A DNA stretch of 64,000 nucleotides from Mimachlamys varia (taxonomy: Eukaryota > Mollusca > Bivalvia > Pectinida > Pectinidae): positions 14,317,282 through 14,381,281 of the forward strand of contig OX392536.1 of the NCBI GenBank assembly GCA_947623455.1, read 5' to 3'. A program made the translations under genes and the position numbers. The notes under the pieces were generated by a model. The model made no database searches. It had not been told where the DNA came from and was given only the letters and a program-made list of their open reading frames with translations. The first letter of the stretch is position 1. Each line of letters begins with the position of its first letter. Shown here in pieces: positions 62,200-64,000 of this stretch.

Positions 62200-62849
62200 C
62201 CACTATGACTCTGTATACGGATGCTTCCTGGACAGGGTGGGGGGCTTACCTCGACTGTCATTGTCAGTTGGGGGAGTGGTCTGAGGAACAGCTCTCGGAG
62301 CATATCAATATGCTCGAGATGAGAGCTGTTCTGTAAGCTCTGCAGTCTCTTCTATGAGAGATCCTGCAGTCCAAGGTGGTTTGTGTGGCTACGAACTACT
62401 CTACAGTTGTTGCGTATCTGGAGGGAGAGGGAGGGACCAGGTCTTTCATCCTGTGTGACCTTGCTATTTGTGTTCTTTTTCGGGGTCAAGAGATGCAGCT
62501 GACCATATAGGTCAAGCATCTTCCTGGCAAGTTGAATGTTCTGGCAGATTCTCTTTCCAGGCGCCGCCAGCCGGTGTTGACAGAGGGGCAACTGAACTCC
62601 TCAATTTTTGAGGGGGTGTGTCAGGTGTGGGACAGGCCTCACGTAGATCTTTTTGCCACCTCCCTGAACAATCAACTGTCAACCTTTGTCTCTCCAGTTC
62701 CAGATCCGAGGGCTTGGGCCGTGGACACTCTGTCTCTGGACTGGGAGGGAATGCATGCATATGCCTTTCCTGCCTTCAACCCGGTGGGCAGGGTCCTACA
62801 GAGTTTCTGGGAGCATCAATGCTCCTTCATTCTGATAGCACCCATGTGA
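62200..62849 (+). pseudogene. DIRS-type RNase H domain and C-terminal extension
   Basis: Removes the RNA template after reverse transcription. LYTDASWTGWGAYL (from about 62208) holds the first catalytic Asp, NMLEMRAV the Glu, and TNYSTVVAYLEGEGGTRS the third block, where the usual Asp (TDN) is replaced by TN. HLPGKLNVLADSLSR follows with a further catalytic Asp. Next comes the DIRS-typical tail HVDLFATSLNNQLSTFVSPV...LDWEGMHAYAFPAF. The frame is constant but has stops at about 62333 (TAA), 62354 (TGA) and 62508 (TAG). It is displaced by a frameshift from the reverse transcriptase frame. Confidence 0.85.
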
Positions 62850-62949
62850 CCGAGGCAGCCTTGGTTTCCAGGGTTGTTGCTCCTGTTAGAATAGCCACTG
62901 GCTCTTTCTGTCAGGTCAAACCTCCTTCAGCAGAGGAAGGTTGATCCGG

Positions 62950-63900
62950 TCAAGGCCTCTATCCAGTTGATTGCAGACTTCCTGCTATGGTTGTTCAAGG
63001 ATCACAATCTTGCCCCTGGTACTATAGCTGGCTATTGTACAGCTATTTCTGTCCTTTCATGGCAAATCAGAGGTGGGCTCACCCCCATCCCTTTCTGCCT
63101 TGATCAGAGGGTTTGGTCTGGATAGGCCTAGGGTTCAGCAGTTGGCTCTGTAGTGGAACCTTGTGCTGGTGCTCGAGTCGTTGATGCGTGCACCTTACAA
63201 GCCATTAGACTTCGCTTCCTTGAAGTTTGTCACTTTCAAGGTAGTTTTTCTAATAGCCCTGGCCTCGGTTCGTAGGAGGAGTGAGATTCAAGTGTTGTCC
63301 TCTCACCGTTTATGTCTACGGTGGTCTAGGAATTACGCTGCTGTAACTCTTCTCACCGATCCAGCCTTTATGGCTAAGAATCAGGTTGCTGACTTTTCGC
63401 CCGAACCTATCATAATCCCATCATTGACCTCCTTTGTTGGCTCAGAAGAGAGAGATAGGTTACTTGGTCCCTGTAGGGCTCTTAGGTTTTACCTTGATAA
63501 AACTTAGTGGGGGTGGGGTCCTCGATCTCGACTGTTTGTGCCCATTAAGCAGGGTCAGCAGGATATCTCCTCTCAGTCAGTGTCAAGGTGGATTTGTCAG
63601 GTAATTAGGTATGCCTATGATCACTCTGATGATCAGGTTCGGGCGCTGTATAAGGTTAGAGCTTAAGAGGTAAGGGCCCTTGCTGCTTCGTGGGCCCTCC
63701 TCAATGGCTGCTCCTTTCAGGAAGTCATGTCTGCGGCTTTTTGGTGGGGACAGACTGCCTTTAGGGACTTTTTACCTGCAGTCTTTATCATCCCATTCTG
63801 ATGGGGTGTATTCCTTGGGGCCAGTTGTGGTGGCACAGTCTGGTGCGGTGATTGTCCTTTGTAATCAGTATGCTATCAGGCATCACGGTGGTTCACCTCT
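62950..63900 (+). pseudogene. Tyrosine recombinase of the DIRS element, inactivated
   Basis: Would join a circular DNA intermediate to the genome. The N-terminal core-binding region is at 62940-63110 (IQLIADFLLWLFKDHNLAPG, TIAGYCTAISVLSW). The catalytic domain follows in another frame from 63163 (PYKPLDFASLKFVTFKVVFL, ALASVRRRSEIQVLS with the first Arg, FMAKNQVADFSPEPIIIPSL, CRALRFYLDKT). A TAG ends this frame at 63505; LFVPIKQGQQDISSQSVSRW follows. At 63664-63666 a TAA stands where the His of the H-x-x-R box is expected (..VRA, stop, EVRALAASWA). The segment with the Tyr nucleophile (GTFYLQSLS, about 63758) is in yet another frame. It is inactive by several independent lesions. Confidence 0.85.
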
Positions 63901-64000
63901 CCGTTTCACGCTGAGGTACCATTTTACCACTTTTTAGTGATGGGGCGTTTTGGGGGTTGTCCTTTTGGCCTTCCCTCTCCTTGAGCATGTCTCGAGTTCC

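Larger units (their letters stand above)
58300..64000 (+). mobile_element. DIRS-order tyrosine-recombinase retrotransposon, degenerate, cut by window end
   Basis: Plus-strand order: gag-like protein, reverse transcriptase, RNase H, tyrosine recombinase. This combination is characteristic of DIRS/Ngaro/PAT elements, which integrate as circles through a recombinase instead of a DDE integrase. No methyltransferase domain is visible between RNase H and recombinase. The block is visibly richer in G+C than its surroundings. Multiple stops and frameshifts (several at homopolymers, such as the C10/A8 run near 59580 and the T8/G7 run near 61982) show it is dead. The 5' limit is a guess, and the 3' terminus is beyond 64000. 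Confidence 0.85.

Noticed and set aside
58413..62760. Antisense open frames inside the DIRS element
   Set aside because: They lie opposite recognisable gag, RT and RNase H coding sequence and show no domain of their own.

Overview
The window is eukaryotic, non-coding and repeat-dominated, most likely from a mollusc and probably a bivalve. The evidence is: no bacterial gene organisation; two isolated exon-like segments with GT/AG borders; a mariner element, a non-LTR retrotransposon, a tRNA-derived SINE and a DIRS-type (tyrosine recombinase) retrotransposon; and an interspersed family starting ACAAGAGGCCCA that I associate with bivalve genomes. The species assignment is inference from general knowledge, not from a search.

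Layout. (1) 1-26774: a tandem array of 33-bp and 29-bp units with nested higher-order copies of about 892 bp, 1975 bp and 7.06 kb; it runs off the left edge of the window. (2) 26825-28165: a mariner transposon complete at both ends, with TA target duplication and a dead transposase. (3) 28374-28569: a probable laminin-EGF exon on the minus strand. (4) 28673-30235: an ATC-rich minisatellite, followed by G-rich homopolymer tracts. (5) 30628-32604: a 5'-truncated L1/Tx1-like LINE on the minus strand, then a tRNA-derived SINE (about 32650-32985). (6) 33242-43163: a 40-bp satellite with a 2.22-kb higher-order repeat. (7) 43164-50363: a 64-bp satellite, followed by a 0.63-kb segment that contains a hammerhead-ribozyme-like core. 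Units of the 40-bp satellite resume at 50994-51090, so block (7) interrupts array (6).

(8) 51416-51583: a second exon candidate on the minus strand, whose splice phase fits the exon at 28374-28569. If they are neighbours, both satellites lie in one 22.8-kb intron. (9) 51685-58010: a patchwork of short non-autonomous repeats: the ACAAGAGGCCCA family with 3' stem-loops, a 592-bp foldback element and a separate half copy, and 155-175-bp tandem units, nested in one another. (10) About 58300 to the end: a GC-richer DIRS-order retrotransposon on the plus strand (gag, reverse transcriptase, RNase H, tyrosine recombinase), broken by stops and frameshifts and cut by the window end.

No intact protein-coding gene is supported. 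Open frames in the satellite arrays are a by-product of unit lengths divisible by three and lack of stop codons; they are not called as genes. The main interest is satellite architecture, the splice-signal-like 33-bp unit, the satellite-in-satellite interruption, the hammerhead-like core and the two phase-compatible exons.
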